Shown one piece after another: positions 63,589 through 64,000 of a stretch of DNA of 64,000 nucleotides (within the stretch, counting starts at the first letter, position 1; each line of letters opens with the position of its first letter). The notes under the pieces are model-generated. The model was not told the DNA's origin and did not search any database. It saw only the letters and a program-made list of their open reading frames with translations. The stretch lies in NCBI GenBank assembly GCA_951812925.1, contig OX638368.1, forward strand, positions 72,760,422-72,824,421, written 5' to 3'. The translations under genes and the position numbers were made by a program. This DNA is from Calliopum simillimum. Lineage: Eukaryota > Arthropoda > Insecta > Diptera > Lauxaniidae.

Positions 63589-64000
63589 AGTTTTATATTT
63601 ATAAGTCAAGCCAATTTTTCTTAATTAATAAAATAAAAACCACCTGAAATTAAAGCGTTTACAGTGTTCATACCCCTTTTTGTACTAATTTCGGTCAAAC
63701 TAATCAAAATAAAAAGGAATCGTTTGAATCACAAGAAAATTTTTCAAATATGTACCCCTATGCAATAGAAAAATAGAGTTAAATTTTAATTTTAGTAGCT
63801 TCACTTAATTATAGATCAATAGATTTTCTTCACATATATCTTAGTATCTGCCCATGGATCGGGCTTATGTATTCCAAGTAAAATACAATTTTTACATGAT
63901 TTCTTTCTATTTTTGCGTATTTATTGAGTGATTCGACCAAAAAATTCGACTTTTCTCATATATTTTGACCAATTGGAAATTTAATTACCTTTCGTCTAAA
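63589..64000. other. AT-rich flank, nothing recognised
   Basis: No ORF or repeat that I can support. The N-terminal half of the family B protein would be expected in this direction on the minus strand, but the frame closes at about 63,590. Confidence 0.35.

Overview
This is eukaryotic, strongly AT-rich DNA, almost certainly from a fly (Diptera, probably a schizophoran such as a tephritid or calyptrate). The evidence is the mix of mobile elements: a mariner of the Mos1 type, a LOA-clade LINE, a Penelope-like element, a BEL/Pao retrotransposon and several DINE/Helitron-like repeats with a (GTCT/GGCT)n core. I found no complete host gene, no rRNA and no operon. The window is a heterochromatin-like graveyard of nested transposons, and nearly every long ORF belongs to one. 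The only candidate host coding piece is a 50-codon fragment near 45.05-45.20 kb.

Layout. 0-3 kb: an N-terminal fragment of a transposon protein (family A), cut by two head-to-tail Helitron-like copies. 3-9.4 kb: nested inverted-repeat elements, including a very long hairpin at 6.4-9.4 kb. 9.4-11.5 kb: a TA-flanked MITE split by an intact 1,287-bp mariner. 11.5-14.5 kb: dispersed repeats, a tRNA-like remnant and a 5'-truncated Penelope-like element in a 17-bp target duplication. 15.4-17.4 kb: a third Helitron-like copy and other repeats. 17.7-26.1 kb: a transposon with very long inverted arms encoding family A, split by a LOA-clade LINE, a foldback and a MITE. 26.9-30.3 kb: inverted-repeat elements, one containing four copies of a 15-bp motif. 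30.4-31.7 kb: a 5'-truncated Jockey/CR1-type LINE. 32-45 kb: a GATATC array, TA-type MITEs, a hAT remnant nested in a TAA-flanked element, a three-level nest around a Helitron, family B coding debris and a 130-bp hairpin MITE. 46.6-60.0 kb: a second, near full-length Jockey/CR1-type LINE on the minus strand, split by an inverted-repeat element and by a complete BEL/Pao element at 50,590-59,267. 60-64 kb: a foldback with tandem-repeat arms, a Penelope-like 3' tail and family B debris.

The youngest insertion that can be dated is the BEL/Pao element: its two 254-bp LTRs read as identical and its 1,736-codon polyprotein is open. It also carries an unusual second ORF after pol, where env sits in other retroelements. 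That ORF is a second, diverged zinc-knuckle plus protease-like module with Asp-Ser-Ser in place of Asp-Ser-Gly, starting one base after a near-ideal 3' splice site. This is the best candidate here for an undescribed system. The mariner is also structurally intact.
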